From: Bradyrhizobium sp. 164
GTDB lineage: Bacteria; Pseudomonadota; Alphaproteobacteria; Rhizobiales; Xanthobacteraceae
Direction of reading: 5' to 3'
Assembly (NCBI RefSeq): GCF_023073715.1
Contig: NZ_JADPKA010000107.1
Span: 1 to 42,447, forward strand
DNA length: 42,447 bases
Shown here: piece after piece, positions 42,325-42,447 of the stretch
Position numbering within the stretch: the first letter of the stretch is position 1
How the letters are laid out: every line of letters starts with the position of its first letter
Program-made: the position numbers and the translations under genes
Notes under the pieces: generated by a model
Told to the model about the DNA's origin: nothing
The model's input: only the letters and a program-made list of their open reading frames with translations
Databases searched by the model: none

Positions 42325-42447
42325 GCCGCCTCAGTTGGCGGCCCGCCGGGTTCACGCTGGCGGACATCTTTTTAGTTTGTGCACACTAGTCACCATTAAA
42401 CGCAGTGATTATTCTGGCACGATATCTCGCGTATTTTAAATTATTTT

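Overview
The window looks like chromosomal DNA of a Bradyrhizobium-type alphaproteobacterium (Nitrobacteraceae, Hyphomicrobiales). This rests on high GC, the character of the proteins (UvrA, GyrA, Kup, small beta-barrel proteins with an ADLAARPY mature N-terminus), alphaproteobacterial SOS boxes (GTTC-N7-GTTC), frequent TTG/GTG starts behind good ribosome-binding sites, and several palindromic intergenic elements of a kind I associate with Bradyrhizobium. Assignment is from memory of these families; no database was searched.

Layout. 0.6-2.1 kb: a two-gene unit of exported proteins (SRPBCC and YVTN beta-propeller). 2.2-6.8 kb, minus strand: a HAD phosphatase, a YcxB-like membrane protein and uvrA. 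7.0-8.8 kb: two related outer-membrane beta-barrel genes with near-identical terminators. 9.2-12.8 kb: ssb and gyrA. 12.9-14.8 kb: kup. 15.0-18.8 kb: small secreted protein, coaD, two cyclophilins flanking a TonB/TolA-C-like protein, and queA. 18.9-23.2 kb, minus strand: asd behind a putative threonine attenuator, a PepSY protein, and a patatin lipoprotein-TetR pair with two matching operators. 23.3-26.2 kb: tgt, a zinc-ribbon protein, cysK and an orphan BrnA-like antitoxin. 26.3-31.1 kb: caspase-like protein with a peptidoglycan-binding domain, DMT exporter, RidA-like protein, two small secreted proteins, a formyltransferase. 31.4-35.3 kb: small hypotheticals, an AI-2E-family permease, a NUDIX hydrolase. 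35.9-39.1 kb: a divergent Mfd/TRCF-like helicase. 39.5-42.4 kb: short poorly conserved-looking genes, a frameshifted pseudogene and very small ORFs, i.e. accessory-like DNA.

Functional links. uvrA and ssb each carry an SOS-box candidate, and with the Mfd-like protein give a DNA-repair theme. queA and tgt are two steps of queuosine tRNA modification, here on the same strand but separated by four minus-strand genes. The most interesting regulatory structures are (i) a 23-codon ORF with seven Thr codons, an apparently leaderless promoter and a hairpin/U-tract just before asd, which together look like a threonine attenuator; and (ii) two 19-21 bp palindromes of the same sequence, one before the patatin-TetR unit and one before the PepSY gene, which look like the TetR protein's own operators. 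Two further strong terminators (about 31.37 and 35.64 kb) end stretches without convincing protein genes and may mark small RNAs.
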